Below, piece after piece: positions 24,301 to 35,300 of a stretch of DNA of 64,000 bases. The notes below the pieces were generated by a model. It was given only the letters and a program-made list of their open reading frames with translations. It made no database searches and was not told the DNA's origin. A program made the translations under genes and the position numbers. This DNA is from Symbiodinium microadriaticum. Its lineage: Eukaryota > Sar > Dinophyceae > Suessiales > Symbiodiniaceae. The stretch covers positions 1 through 64,000 of the forward strand of contig LSRX01001325.1 of assembly GCA_001939145.1 (NCBI GenBank), read 5' to 3'. Within the stretch, counting starts at the first letter, position 1; each line of letters opens with the position of its first letter.

Positions 24301-26403
24301 CTCTGCAGCATGTCATATCTTACCAACCCACAATATGAATTCCTTACTTGGCTCACCTTCGCACCCAAGGCAAAATGCCCTGGCTCCGCGATGTGGTCCT
24401 GGGGCACCTTGACCAGGGTGGCGGGTTTAGGGTCCTAGTCTTTTTTTTGGGGCTCCGGGATAATTAGCAATATCGACCCAAAATAATCTATAGCGCGGAT
24501 ATTTTAAGAGCCTCATATACCTACATTATTGTTATCACTGAGCCGAGGCAGTATCCAAGAGTGAAGGTTCGAGAATGACGACTTGCCAGTAAGGGCCTCG
24601 TCGGCAGTGAAGGTCGAGTCCTCTGCCTGCGATGCACACCACACGTGCACATGCACTAGCACTGAATATATCGAGATCGGCCTCGGCACACCACCAATCT
24701 GTCCATTCCTGTTGTGTTCTTGGTTGTTCTAGATTCTTTCAGCATACCTCACTGTAAGCCCTACACAACACAGGGATCCTCAGACTCGCGAGATCCAGGC
24801 TCATCTTTCGCCCAGCCAGACGACTGGTCCTGCAGAGAAGAACAAAACTTGAAATATCATATCGCCTCTTAAATCGGAAAAGGAAACCCACCTCGGTCCA
24901 CTCGTAGCCCGGCCACTGCTCCTATAAGGTTCCACCACAGACTCATGCAGAGACCACGAGAAAGAGAGAGAGAGGGAGAGATATCCACGATTTGAAGAAG
25001 TCTCGCCTGATAAATCCAAGCGGATTGGGCCCAGCCGTCCTCAAACAGGGCTACATGAGGAACCCAGGCAATCGACATTCGATGAAGTGATGTGTTAGCC
25101 AGTCCTTCAGAACGGGCCCATGGTCAGCAGGATGACCGCGATCAGATACTGCCGGTGCCTGTACAAGGAGCTTAGAACTAAATGATAAGTTGCTACGAGC
25201 ACGGTATTCCTGCATCCTGAAGCAAGACAGACAGCAAAAGAAATGCCTGCTTATCCTTGGCCCAATCATAGACTTGTTCGGTCGAACCATCATCGGCTCC
25301 TCCATCAGTCGGAGCCAATTCCATTGTGCTAGAGCCAGCGTCGGTCCACGCATCGGTGGTTGAGACATCGGCCCAGGCATCATGTGCCCATGCATGGATC
25401 TGGCCATCTTTCGCCGAATCATGCGCCCAATCACGGGTCTTGCCTCCATAGGTCTTGTTGTCCTTCACGGAATCATCGCCCCACTCACCGGTCTTGCATC
25501 CATAGGTCTTGTTGTCCTTCGCCGAATCATCGCTCCAATCATCGGCCTTGTGTCCATAGGTCTTGTTGTCGTTGGCCGACTCATCGATCCAACCATTCTG
25601 TATCCATCCATGGGTCTTGTCCGCCCAAGCATCGGTCTTGGTCTTGCTCATGGCCGAATAATCCACCCAATTATTCTGGCTCCACCCAGCGGACTTGTTC
25701 GCTGTGGCAAAATCACGAGTCCAGTCATGGGTCTCGCTCCATCCATGGGTCTTGCCATCTTTGGTCGAATCATTGACCCAATCATCCGCGGTCCATTCTT
25801 GACTGGCGGAATCATCGAACCAATCATCGGTCTCGGTCCATCCATGGGTCTTGTGATCCGTGGACGAATCATAGACCGGATCATCGACCCCATCATCCTG
25901 GACCCATCCATCAGCGGAATCATCGACCCAATCATTCTCGGTCCATCCAAGGGTCTCGTTGTCCTTGGCGGAACCATCGGCCCAAGCACCTTTGGTGTTG
26001 GCCGAATCATCGACCCACTCATCTTTGTGGCAAGCACCATTGGCCGACCCACTGGCCGAGCCCAATCCTGGATCCACGGGTGGCTCCCCTTCGCCATCCC
26101 AATCCAAGCAAGCTTTCAACCACTCTGCGTCCTTCTCAGGATCTTCGGAGGATCGAAACTCATCTAGCCAACACTCCAGGTCATCCGATGGTCGCCCGCG
26201 CAGAACATCCCGGATCTCGGGATGCTTGTCTAAGAAACCTTTCAGGACCTCGACCATATGTTCCGTCTTCATCTCAAGCTCTCCATCGAGATCCTGAGTT
26301 CTGCAAATTCCCAGATCTATTTCTGAGAACTCGCACCATCCGGGTCACAGACCTCGTCATCGGAATCCTCGTCCGATGCTGGGCTCGATGGCGGCTCCTC
26401 AAC
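21362..26403 (-). CDS. Multi-exon acidic, Trp/Asp-repeat protein of unknown function
   Basis: About 16 exons can be chained on the minus strand: 26403-26353, 26293 to about 25210, 24921-24892, 24829-24772, 24434-24357, 24300 to about 24245, 24055 to about 23984, 23953 to about 23850, 23579-23265, 23190-23118, 23061-22945, 22315-22124, 22038-21839, 21758-21707, 21647 to about 21590, and about 21527 to the stop at 21362. Most adjacent pairs keep phase, for example FELL|KAWMLDP across 23265/23190 and FSGK|STDEVGEY across 21839/21758. Nearly all acceptors read AG|G and some donors are GC. The protein starts acidic (PASDEDSDDE), has KGFLDKHPEIRDVLRG, a long 18-residue repeat region, then charged helical modules (LPLFELEKIYCTEEQK, DPSNPRARIYKHYKYG), and ends in a Lys/Glu-rich tail (KRRRSTKGPE). 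I recognise no enzymatic domain. The first exon and the junction after 25210 are unresolved. Confidence 0.7.
22521..22617. repeat. MITE-like hairpin inside an intron, flanked by TTTAGGG-like DNA
   Basis: The left arm (22521-22556) and the inverted right arm (22583-22617) share GGACCTATAAA and the ACCA-GACGTG-CAA context with few mismatches. The centre (CAACAGCATAG/CTTATGTTG) continues the symmetry, so nearly the whole 97 bp is one hairpin. It is flanked by TTTAGGGTATAGGG and TAGGGTTTTGGG. It lies in the intron between the exons ending at 22945 and starting at 22315. Confidence 0.8.
23530..23570 (+). repeat. G10 homopolymer within the exon at 23265-23579
   Basis: A run of ten G (poly-C on the coding strand, encoding Pro-Pro-Pro) lies near 23551-23560. 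Any length error here would change the apparent frame upstream of the MELRSES segment. Confidence 0.6.
25200..26293 (-). CDS. Largest exon of the 21.4-26.4 kb gene, with 18-residue repeats
   Basis: The acceptor is CTCAG|GATCTC. The exon begins DLDGELEMKTEHMVEVLKGF and runs about 360 codons. Residues roughly 90-340 are tandem repeats of a DNKTYG-K-DW-DDSAK type unit, best preserved as three 18-residue (54-bp) copies around 25420-25600. Aspartate and tryptophan are periodic, and the protein is very acidic. The repeat also keeps long open frames on the opposite strand (25382-26167), which I treat as a by-product. The 3' limit is uncertain: a GC donor after WAKDKQ near 25250, or an extension to the in-frame stop at 25193. 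Confidence 0.65.
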
Positions 26404-26601
26404 CTGAGCAGATCCCGAAGTCTTCAGATCCCAGAAATTAATTCTCCGGAGCATATTAAGTTCCCAACGACCTCGGCGGCCCCTTTACGACGTAGCCTAG
26501 TCGATCAGCCGCAGTCAAAACCGCACGTCGAAACATCACTCGGTACACCAACCTCGGGGGGGTCTTCGCGTCGAACTCCGCCAACATGGCCTAATCAATT
26601 T

Positions 26602-26729
26602 CTTTCTCTCTGTCATTCCCTCTCTAAACCGCTATCTCGTTCTAAACCTTTCTCTCTCCTCTATCCCTCTCTCCCTGCCCTCGCTCCGCTCTCTGCCTCT
26701 CTCGCTAGTCATCTCTCTTTCTCTTTCTG

Positions 26730-26760
<31 letters not shown>

Positions 26761-26800
26761 GTCTCTGTCTCTGTCTCTGTATCTGTCTGTCTGTCTGTCT
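26602..26800 (+). repeat. TC/TCTG microsatellite
   Basis: CT-rich DNA becomes pure (TC)n near 26728-26752, then (TGTCTC)n and (TCTG)n. Apparent Ser/Leu proteins across it are artefacts. Confidence 0.9.
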
Positions 26801-26989
26801 CACTTTGCATTAACACCCAGAGCCGTTGCAACGACGGAAAATTGAGGCCAAGGCCGAGACGTCGCACTCCTGCATAAGAAGCACGTGCACCCGTGAATCA
26901 TGATGTCAATTATATAGTGCAACTGTCTCCTGCTCGGATTTTGCCTCGCCAAGGTCGGCGATCTGATCGAGTTTGCTTGAATTTGAGAG

Positions 26990-27409
26990 CTATGAGAATA
27001 ATGGTGCCCCGGCCTCGAGTTGAGTCTCTTCAAAATCGGTCATGGCCAGTGAAACTTGCCGTGCTTGGGAGTTCTTCTTAACCCTGTAGCAAATTTGCAC
27101 GATGCGCTGTGCTTGCCTGCGTTTCCAAGATGCGACAGAAATCCCAGGGATAATAGGGAATTGCAGATGATATTTTCTGATCAATATCTCGATAGCTTGA
27201 CTTGCCACTACCGAAGTGATCAATTTGCAAGGCGAGCTTTCTGCCCACTTCAAGCACTGCCTCAAACTCTGGGATCTCAAGGTCCCGTGGGGAATGATGT
27301 CCCCTGTGATGGCTATCCGCTGCCCTTCGTCGCCAGCAGCAAATGAATCCCAGAGTTTCTTGGCCAAAAAGAAGGCTCGGGCTTTCAGGTGAAACCGTAC
27401 GACAGGCAT
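26990..27409 (-). CDS. Possible exon, unknown protein
   Basis: A single minus-strand frame of about 140 codons reads coherently (LKARAFFLAKKLWDSFAAGD, then ITGDIIPHGTL, then a basic stretch WKRRQAQRIVQICYRVKK). It lies 0.6 kb upstream of the first exon found for the 21.4-26.4 kb gene on the same strand, so it may be a further 5' exon or another gene. No family recognised. An overlapping minus-strand frame is also open, which lowers confidence. Confidence 0.3.
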   Translation of the reverse strand: MPVVRFHLKARAFFLAKKLWDSFAAGDEGQRIAITGDIIPHGTLRSQSLRQCLKWAESSPCKLITSVVASQAIEILIRKYHLQFPIIPGISVASWKRRQAQRIVQICYRVKKNSQARQVSLAMTDFEETQLEAGAPLFS

Positions 27410-28364
27410 CGATCAGATCCGAACTGCGGAAATTATAGTAGCTAACTGTCACGTCTCAAAGAAATTAAATGGGCCGGCTGCACCTGGCAAGTCTGTGTCG
27501 GACTGCGGGGCGTAGTCGGCGGCGACCGGGATCGGCCAGGGGAAGATTGAGCCTGCCACAAGTAACAATTAGTCAAAAGATTGCTAGATAATTCCATTCG
27601 ATCATGCCGGCAGTACGTTCGGCCGTCCAGAGATCGAAGCCTCGATCAGCAAGTCTGGTATAGGTACAGTGCAGAATATATTGTTTATTTTATAGCACTA
27701 GATCAATGAAAGTGAGCAGCCATCATCGATCACTTGGCCAGCTTGGAGGCCTTCAAGACAGTCCTGGGGATTTATGAAGCACTTGGATGAAGTATCTTTA
27801 ATCCTAGGTCTGCTCCGAATTATGTCACGACATGAACCATCAGGTCCTGCTCCATCTCAGAGCCACTCGGGGCGAGCTGCAACGTTCTCACATGAGCATC
27901 AGTGCACGTCCCGACACTACAGAAGCTTTTAGGCTCCTGTTTAACTTTCGACTGCCGACTAGGCCAGTTAGACCTACCAGACCGACTCTTAGCCGGCTCT
28001 GGCATGGTCTATAGGCTTCCAAAGCTTGAGCACACTCAACAACAAGCGTATTGTTCCAGAATATGGAAAGCAAGCCCTGCCGATCAGGTTGCAGTCAGCG
28101 CTGGATGGAGACCCTGGTTTCAGCTCGCTTCGCGAAATTTCGATCCCATCGATCTAAATACATAGTATGTTTACTTTGTAGCAACAGTATATATACAGTA
28201 TATACTGAAGTACGGTATCCTGTTAATAAACATCTACCTGGATATATATATATATACATGTGTGTGTGTCATGTATACATACCTCCAGGTATATGTAGGT
28301 GAATATATATGTCTATATACCTATATACATAATGCATGTTTTGTATGCAAATAGAAAAACAAAT
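27410..28364. other. No supported gene; ends in TA-rich repeat at the gap
   Basis: Nothing recognisable. From 28180 the sequence becomes (TA)n and (TG)n microsatellite leading into the N gap. Confidence 0.5.
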
Positions 28365-29230
28365 NNNNNNNNNNNNNNNNNNNNNNNNNNNNNNNNNNNN
28401 NNNNNNNNNNNNNNNNNNNNNNNNNNNNNNNNNNNNNNNNNNNNNNNNNNNNNNNNNNNNNNNNNNNNNNNNNNNNNNNNNNNNNNNNNNNNNNNNNNNN
28501 NNNNNNNNNNNNNNNNNNNNNNNNNNNNNNNNNNNNNNNNNNNNNNNNNNNNNNNNNNNNNNNNNNNNNNNNNNNNNNNNNNNNNNNNNNNNNNNNNNNN
28601 NNNNNNNNNNNNNNNNNNNNNNNNNNNNNNNNNNNNNNNNNNNNNNNNNNNNNNNNNNNNNNNNNNNNNNNNNNNNNNNNNNNNNNNNNNNNNNNNNNNN
28701 NNNNNNNNNNNNNNNNNNNNNNNNNNNNNNNNNNNNNNNNNNNNNNNNNNNNNNNNNNNNNNNNNNNNNNNNNNNNNNNNNNNNNNNNNNNNNNNNNNNN
28801 NNNNNNNNNNNNNNNNNNNNNNNNNNNNNNNNNNNNNNNNNNNNNNNNNNNNNNNNNNNNNNNNNNNNNNNNNNNNNNNNNNNNNNNNNNNNNNNNNNNN
28901 NNNNNNNNNNNNNNNNNNNNNNNNNNNNNNNNNNNNNNNNNNNNNNNNNNNNNNNNNNNNNNNNNNNNNNNNNNNNNNNNNNNNNNNNNNNNNNNNNNNN
29001 NNNNNNNNNNNNNNNNNNNNNNNNNNNNNNNNNNNNNNNNNNNNNNNNNNNNNNNNNNNNNNNNNNNNNNNNNNNNNNNNNNNNNNNNNNNNNNNNNNNN
29101 NNNNNNNNNNNNNNNNNNNNNNNNNNNNNNNNNNNNNNNNNNNNNNNNNNNNNNNNNNNNNNNNNNNNNNNNNNNNNNNNNNNNNNNNNNNNNNNNNNNN
29201 NNNNNNNNNNNNNNNNNNNNNNNNNNNNNN
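28365..29230. other. Assembly gap (866 Ns)
   Basis: A run of N flanked by microsatellite on both sides (TA-rich to the left, TCC-rich to the right at 29231-29310), the usual place for an assembly to break. Frames drawn across it are meaningless. Confidence 0.99.
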
Positions 29231-29375
29231 TCCTCCCTCCTCCTCCCTCCTCCCTCCTCCCTGCTCCCTCCTCCCCCCTCTCCCCTCCTCCGCCCTCCCC
29301 CCTCCTCCGAAAGCGCTCAAGGATGGGCACGGCACCACAGCGAGAGCGATCCGACACGCCCGATCCCCGCAGAGG

Positions 29376-29445
29376 GTTCGCCACGCGGCCGGATAGCGCC
29401 ACACGGCCGCTCGGCACACGGCCGGTGACACGTGGCCGATTAGCC
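29376..29445 (+). repeat. GC-rich dispersed repeat, copy 2, rearranged
   Basis: It starts with the same GCGGCCGGATAGCGCCAC block as 17360-17385 in the same orientation, but ends with GATTAGCCCGTCCTGG, the inverted form of the block that starts the 17309 copy. Confidence 0.65.
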
Positions 29446-30190
29446 CGTCCTGGCAAGCCTCGTGGAAACAGATGTGGAAGTGCTTCGTGGACTGCTAGTG
29501 AGTTGAGTCTTGTTTAACCGCTCCGGGAGCGGTTCCGAAGCCTTGGGAGGACTGCAGCATGTGCATATTGTCTCGGGCGATGTTTCCCACTCCTCCCGCA
29601 TTTCGAGGGGGTGTCGAACCAGCTGTCGTCGGAAAAGCATCCTAGTCCAAATCGGACCCGACGCGTGAGGTCTCGAAGATGCTCTTCAGCCCACGATCCA
29701 AAGACAGTAGTTGTATACGGTGTCGCTTTAGTCATTGCGTGCCTCGAGGCTCCTTGTTGGATCCGTCGCTGTGCGCATCAGCGCTTCCACTCCTGACTCC
29801 TGTCGTCGAGGATAAGTGCCACTAGCGGCCAATTGAATGAGAGTAAGACTGTGAAAAAACCATGCGGAGCAAAAGGGCCGGCCGCACTGGACCGCACTTT
29901 GGCGGAGGCCTTGGCTTTGGGTGGGCGACTCCTCCTCGTCGCAAACCTGGCCAACGTTGACGGCCGGCAGCTCAAGCAGTTGTGCAACCATGCTTCTGCA
30001 CTTGTGCGCGCCACTGCCCCCTACTGTACGGCGGCACAAAAGCGCCGTAAGCGGAGGTTTTGACACTATAATGCAGGAGTGTGCTGCACGCGACAGCAGC
30101 ACACTCAGCACTTCAGCATTGATCCTCCTGCAGATGCTGGCTGCAGAGCTCAGGGCACACACCCAGTCAAACCGGATGTGTTATTAATAC
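29446..30190. other. No supported gene
   Basis: A plus-strand frame at 29833-30063 (LAEALALGGRLLLVANLANV) and an overlapping minus frame are open, but neither shows a recognised domain. Confidence 0.35.
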
Positions 30191-30194
30191 ATCT

Positions 30195-30829
30195 TGAGCA
30201 GCAGCAGAAGGAAGAGGAGGAGGAAGAGGAGCGGTCATTAGCATCAGCAGTAGCCTCGCAGTAGCCTCGCAGTACCTGTAGCATCAGCAGCAGCAGCAGT
30301 AGCAGTGGCAGTAGCAGCAGCAGCAGCAGTAGCAGCAGCAACAGCGGCCTCGTGCAAGTGCGAGTACTAGTACTGGTACCAGTGCTGGTACTAATGCTGG
30401 TATTAGCGGCAGCAGCCGTAGCAGTAGCAGAAGCAGTAGCAGTGGCAGTAGGTAGAGGTGGTGGTGGTGGTGGTGGTGGTGGTGGTGGTGGTGGTGGTAG
30501 TAGTAGTAGTAGTAGCAGCAGCAGCAGCCGTAGTCGCAGCAATTGTAGTAGTAGCAGCAGGAAGTGTGGTAGTGGTAGTTGTAGTTGTACTTGTAGCAGC
30601 AGCAGCAGAAGCAGCAGCAGGAGTAGGAGGAGGAGTAGTAGTAGTAGTAGTAGTAGGAGGATTAGCAGTAGCAGAAGCAGTAGCAGTAGCAGTTGTTGCC
30701 CTAGTTGTAGCTTTAGCTGTAGTTGTCGTAGTAGTGGTGGTTGTAGTGGTAGTAGTGGCAGTAGTGGTATTCGTCGTCGTCGTCGTCGTCGTAGTCGTGG
30801 TGGTAGTAGTAGTCGTCGTCGTCGTCGTC

Positions 30830-30867
<38 letters not shown>

Positions 30868-30890
30868 TGTTGTAGTAAGAACAACAGTAG
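30195..30890 (+). repeat. Long compound trinucleotide microsatellite (AGC/AGT/GTG/CGT)
   Basis: About 700 bp of trinucleotide units: AGC and AGT, then GTG near 30458-30500, then TAG, then CGT near 30772-30840 and GTA. All three plus frames and one minus frame stay open as homopolymeric proteins, which is expected of trinucleotide repeat and not evidence for a gene. Confidence 0.95.
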
Positions 30891-30966
30891 GCAGTAGGCA
30901 TGTTTATTGTTATAATAATTGGTAGTAGCACCAGCAGTCGTAGTAGGTCCTGGTAGGTGTTTTGTA

Positions 30967-31050
30967 TTGTCGTTGTTGTCGTTGTCGTTGTCGTTGTCGT
31001 TGTGGTTGCGGTTGTGCTTGTTGTGGTTGTGGTTGTTGTTGTTGTTGTTG
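30967..31050 (+). repeat. GTT/GTC trinucleotide repeat
   Basis: GTC and GTT units just upstream of the retroelement ORFs; a continuation of the preceding microsatellite tract. Confidence 0.85.
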
Positions 31051-31311
31051 TTCAGACGGCCGCGAACTCGGTGGAGCTTTCTAACTGGCTCTGGGCCTTA
31101 ACTTCTTTTCTAGAGGCCCCAAACAGGCCTCTCTCCAACCATAAGAAGTGGTCCTTTCCAGCGCCATGTGCTCCTCGTGCATTGCCGTTTGAGCCGCCGG
31201 GTCCCAATTCCCGGCCCACAACTCATTGTTTAAGACAGAGCTGCTTGTGGGAGGCGGTAGGGTTTCCACTATCCGCAGAGTGGAGGGAGCTTCTGTATCA
31301 CAGAGGCGAAA

Positions 31312-32343
31312 ATGCGGCCGGCACAACTACCTGTGCACTCTCAAAATTATTCTTCCTTGCGAAAGCGATCTTTCAAATCAGCTTGCCGCCGCGCCGTAGT
31401 TGCGCAGCAGCCTGTATCTTACCGAGGTCAACAGCTGACACCAGTTCAGGTACGCAGGTCGGGCAATTGTCCCCCGCGTCATCCAGGTCGGGTCTCTGGC
31501 CGACCAACAAGCAGGCGGGCTGGCCTAGCCAACAGAGACCTCAGAGTTCTCTCCTGGAACGCCGGGCACTTGGGTCAGCAGCAATGGGCTGAGATCAAGT
31601 CTTGGCTGCAAACCGAGGCCAAACAAGTATGTGACATTCTTGTTTTGCAGGAAACACATTGGCAGGCCACCGCGGAGTTTTCAGTAGCAGGCTGGTACTG
31701 CATCTCGTCAGCTTCCGAGTATGTTCCAACTGTGGAGGACAATACTATCGGGGGCTCTGCCCAGCCTACACCCACTGTACCTGCGGGGGCTTTGCCCAAC
31801 AAACCCCGCCCCAGGAGAAAAAGCTTACGTGGCTCGAGGGGCCCTTCCACCACTAAGGCAGACGGTGTCATGGTCCTTCTGTCGCCAGACGTACCGCCCA
31901 ACACTGTTCGTTGGAAAGAGCACATGAAAGGACGCTTGCTGGAGACTCGCTTTGATTGGCATGGTGCCAGGACCACGGTTCTGGCTGTCTATCAACACGT
32001 CTGGTCCCCAGCCAAAACAGTGCAGGCCAACAAGCAGGATAGAGCTGCTGTACTCAAAGCACTGTCCCGCAGTGTCCGCAGAGTGCCGGCCCGGGACACC
32101 CTGGTCGTAGCTGGAGATTTTAACTCGTCAGTCTCTCCTACCCCGCGCCTTGTTGGCCCCCGTACACTAGCTCCACAGGAAGCTCGGCCTGATGAGGCAG
32201 AATTTACCAACTTCGTGCGCTCTCACCACCTTACTGTCCTGAACACATGGCAAGTGAGCTCGCCTCACACATTTGCTCAGGGGGACTCTCGCACCCAGAT
32301 AGATTTCTTGCTCACCAAGGTTAGTAGCAAGCAGCCCCCCTAG
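31312..32343 (+). CDS. AP-like endonuclease domain of a non-LTR retrotransposon
   Basis: The protein has the endonuclease/exonuclease/phosphatase motifs of LINE-type elements in order: LRVLSWNAGHL (about residue 77), LVLQETHW (about 110), GDFNSS (about 267) and SRTQIDFLL (about 328). This enzyme nicks target DNA to prime reverse transcription. An insert of about 60 residues after CISSASEYV contains two of the small hairpins (31750-31762, 31785-31797), translated as GGSAQ and PAGALPN. The frame ends at TAG right after a C6 tract (32335-32340), and the RT frame continues directly in another phase, so the two were one protein, are joined by frameshifting, or the tract length is wrong. The ATG at 31312 is the first in frame after a stop at 31258; the true start is uncertain. 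Confidence 0.8.
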   Translation: MRPAQLPVHSQNYSSLRKRSFKSACRRAVVAQQPVSYRGQQLTPVQVRRSGNCPPRHPGRVSGRPTSRRAGLANRDLRVLSWNAGHLGQQQWAEIKSWLQTEAKQVCDILVLQETHWQATAEFSVAGWYCISSASEYVPTVEDNTIGGSAQPTPTVPAGALPNKPRPRRKSLRGSRGPSTTKADGVMVLLSPDVPPNTVRWKEHMKGRLLETRFDWHGARTTVLAVYQHVWSPAKTVQANKQDRAAVLKALSRSVRRVPARDTLVVAGDFNSSVSPTPRLVGPRTLAPQEARPDEAEFTNFVRSHHLTVLNTWQVSSPHTFAQGDSRTQIDFLLTKVSSKQPP

Positions 32344-32390
32344 CCAAATTTCCCCTAGGAGGCTGGAAGCTAGGCGGACATCTGCCTCTC

Positions 32391-35300
32391 TTGGCCAGTA
32401 TAAAGCCTGTTCGACACTGGCACCTCCCTGGCCCAAGGGTCAAACCCCTCAAGCATGACTCGGAGGCACTGCAGCAGGCAGTCAGACAGGGCCTGCCAAT
32501 AGTCACCGACATGCAGAAGTGGGTTAGGGACCACGTGCAACAGGGCATGACTCCCCCCGAATGGGATGCGCTATTATCTAAGGCGACCCAGCACTTCTTC
32601 CCCAAGCTGCCCGCTCCCCCACAGGCCGATTCTGCCGATACCACTCTGGCTCGACGAATGTGGAGAGCCAAGCGTGCATCCGAACAGCACAGCACAGCCG
32701 AGGACCCTGACATGGCGGCGCTGTTCCTTCAGCACCAAAAAGCAGTCAGACAAGCTAAAAAGACCAAGGCCGATGCGTTTCTAGCTGAGGTCGATGCTGC
32801 TATTAACGCCGGCGACCAATTCGTCGCCTACAAGGTGCTGAAGAAGCTGCGTCCGTGGCAGCCCTCGCAAAAAGCTCAGCTCAAAGACTCCAAAGGCTAT
32901 CTGCTAAGCCCAACGGGTGAGCTCCAAGAACTCCGCAAATATGCGACTGATGTCTTTGGCAAGTACCCGCGGCTGCATGACAACTTCGTCGAGCTACCCG
33001 CGCTGGCAGCGACCACGCTAGCCAACCACATCGCATCTATCAAACCAGGCAAGGCGGTGCCTAAAGGTGCCGCTCCGGCTGCATCTTGGAAGATCTGCGC
33101 GCAGCCCATTGCAGAAGCTTTAGCACACTATTGCAGCTCACTGCCTTCTGAGCAAAATCTAGATGACGGGCTGCTCAGCGCAGATCTATGTCTGATCCCC
33201 AAACCGGGGAAGCCAGCTGATAAGCCCACCCAGCTTCGCCCCCTAGGCATTCTCCGACCTGACGCAAAGGGCCTAGCAGGTGCTGCACGCGAAATGCTTG
33301 CGCCTCATGTCATCCCTTTCATGAAGCCGCTGCCTCAGTTTGCATACCTCCCGGGACGAGGACTGTCTGATGCACAAAGCCGTGTGGTGCAGCATCTGCG
33401 GGAAGTTAGGCAAATCGGTCGCTCGGCGAAGCCCAGTCGGGAGGACAGGAAGCGGGGACTTGGTCCACCTTCTCTGGTTGGAGGCATAACCTTTGCTCTT
33501 GACCTGTCTCAGGCCTTTGACACTGTTTCGCGTCAGGACATACTTGACCAACTGCAGGCCCTCTCCGTGGAGCCAAGCCTGGTCTCTTTGGTTCATGGCC
33601 TCCACCACTCCTCCAAGTACCGACTTCATGCGCAGGGTGGCTACACTGAGGTGGAAACTACCACAGGAATCAAACAGGGTTGCAAACTAGCGCCCACCCT
33701 TTTTTCCGTCCTTACAGGACGCCTGCTCCACATGCTCATCGATACCTTCGGGCTTGAGGCAGTGCAACAGCACCTCACCGGATACGCTGACGACATCTCT
33801 GTCCATAAGACCATTCGCTCCCGTCGCGACCTGCAGATTGCGCACGACCTGATCCAGGCTTTGTTGGCGGCTGTACGGAATCTTCGCCTTCGAGTCAACG
33901 CAGCCAAATGTTCGGTCATGGTTCGCCTGTCTGGTACCGAGGCACCTTCTGTGATTAGACGACACACCTGCTGGCTTCCGGATGCCTCGGGAGTTCTCCG
34001 GAAACACTGGAGGATAGGCACCAATAAGGCCTACCCAGCCTTTCGACTTGAAGGTCAAATCAAGTATCTTGGCATCATCATCTCCTACTCCAACTATGAG
34101 CTTCTTACGCTCCGCCACAGATTGGCCGAGGCAGGCAAGAAAATCCAACAGGTCCGCAAATACATTTACAACAGACGAGTCGCGAGCCCAGCAGCGCGAC
34201 TGCGGGTGTGGTTTGCCACGGTCTGGGCCACAGCTGTCACAGGACTGCCTGAGGTTGGTCTCTCCCCCGAATCCGCTAGACTACTTCGGGGTTGGTACGC
34301 GCAGAAGCTGCGTTCGGTGCTTAATCAGCCAGCCCACATTACACATGTCACAACCGCAGATCTCCTGCGGTTGCACAAGCTCCAGGACCCTGTGGATAAG
34401 ATAATTCGGCGCATGAAAGGCCGCATCGCCAAGCTACGCAAACGCTCCAGATCTGTCACTGAAGCAGCAGCGGATGTGACCCTGCACTCACACATTCTCA
34501 TCGACCTTGACCGCATTTTGCAGGAGGCTCAGGCAATCCCTGAGGCCATGCAGGCTACCCAGGCGCCGGCTTATGACGGCCATATCTGCAAGGCAGCCTT
34601 TGACACCGCGCATGGACTGCGCATGCACACAGCAAAGATGCATAGGGACTCCCTCTCTCGCTTCATTCCGCCCACCTTTGATAGGGAGCTTCATGCTAAG
34701 GACGGCATGCCGGTCTGCGCAGCATGCAACAGGTCTTTCAAGCAGTGGAAGGGTCTACGTGACCATCTTCTATCGGGGGCTTGCCCGGCGCCGGACGCTT
34801 TGCGTAACATCACCTCCTCGGGGACTTTGTCCAGCTCTAGTACTGAAATGCTTCAGCTGCAAGAGCTCCGACGAGAGGTGCAGGGCTCGACCCGTTCACA
34901 ACTCGCAAGTCTCACATACGTCAGGCCCATCCGCAGGTATGGCAGGAGACGGGTGAGGCAGCACTTATGCGCCGGTCACTCAATTCACACCATCAAAGGC
35001 CAGCCCTGCCCTTTCTGCAGGCGGCAGGTATACGACAAAAAGAAGCATCCACAGCAATGTGTCGTTCTGTTTCAGGTTTGCTTGTGCTGGCTACGGACAC
35101 ACCCCCCCTCTGCGCCTCGGGGACCTGGTCCGACACCACTTTCGAAGGCGCGGACTCGGTCCTTAAAAGACTTTTTTAACCCGCAAACACGGTTGGCCAC
35201 GCCGGCCTCTCAACCGGCAACGCCGGCGCAGCCGGTGCAGCCCCAGGCTCCTTCGGCGGAAGGCGCCGCTCCTGCAGGTCAGATAAGTGCAGCAGTGCGT

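Noticed and set aside
25382..26167. Plus-strand frame of 261 codons
   Set aside because: Antisense shadow of the minus-strand 54-bp coding repeat; the minus frame has splice sites, upstream exons and a non-repeat N-terminus.
28299..29517. Frames of 365-395 codons around 28.3-29.5 kb
   Set aside because: They consist mostly of the 866-bp N gap.
30195..30890. Long frames encoding poly-Leu, poly-Val or poly-Ser proteins (up to 244 codons)
   Set aside because: Pure consequence of trinucleotide microsatellite; open on both strands in several frames.
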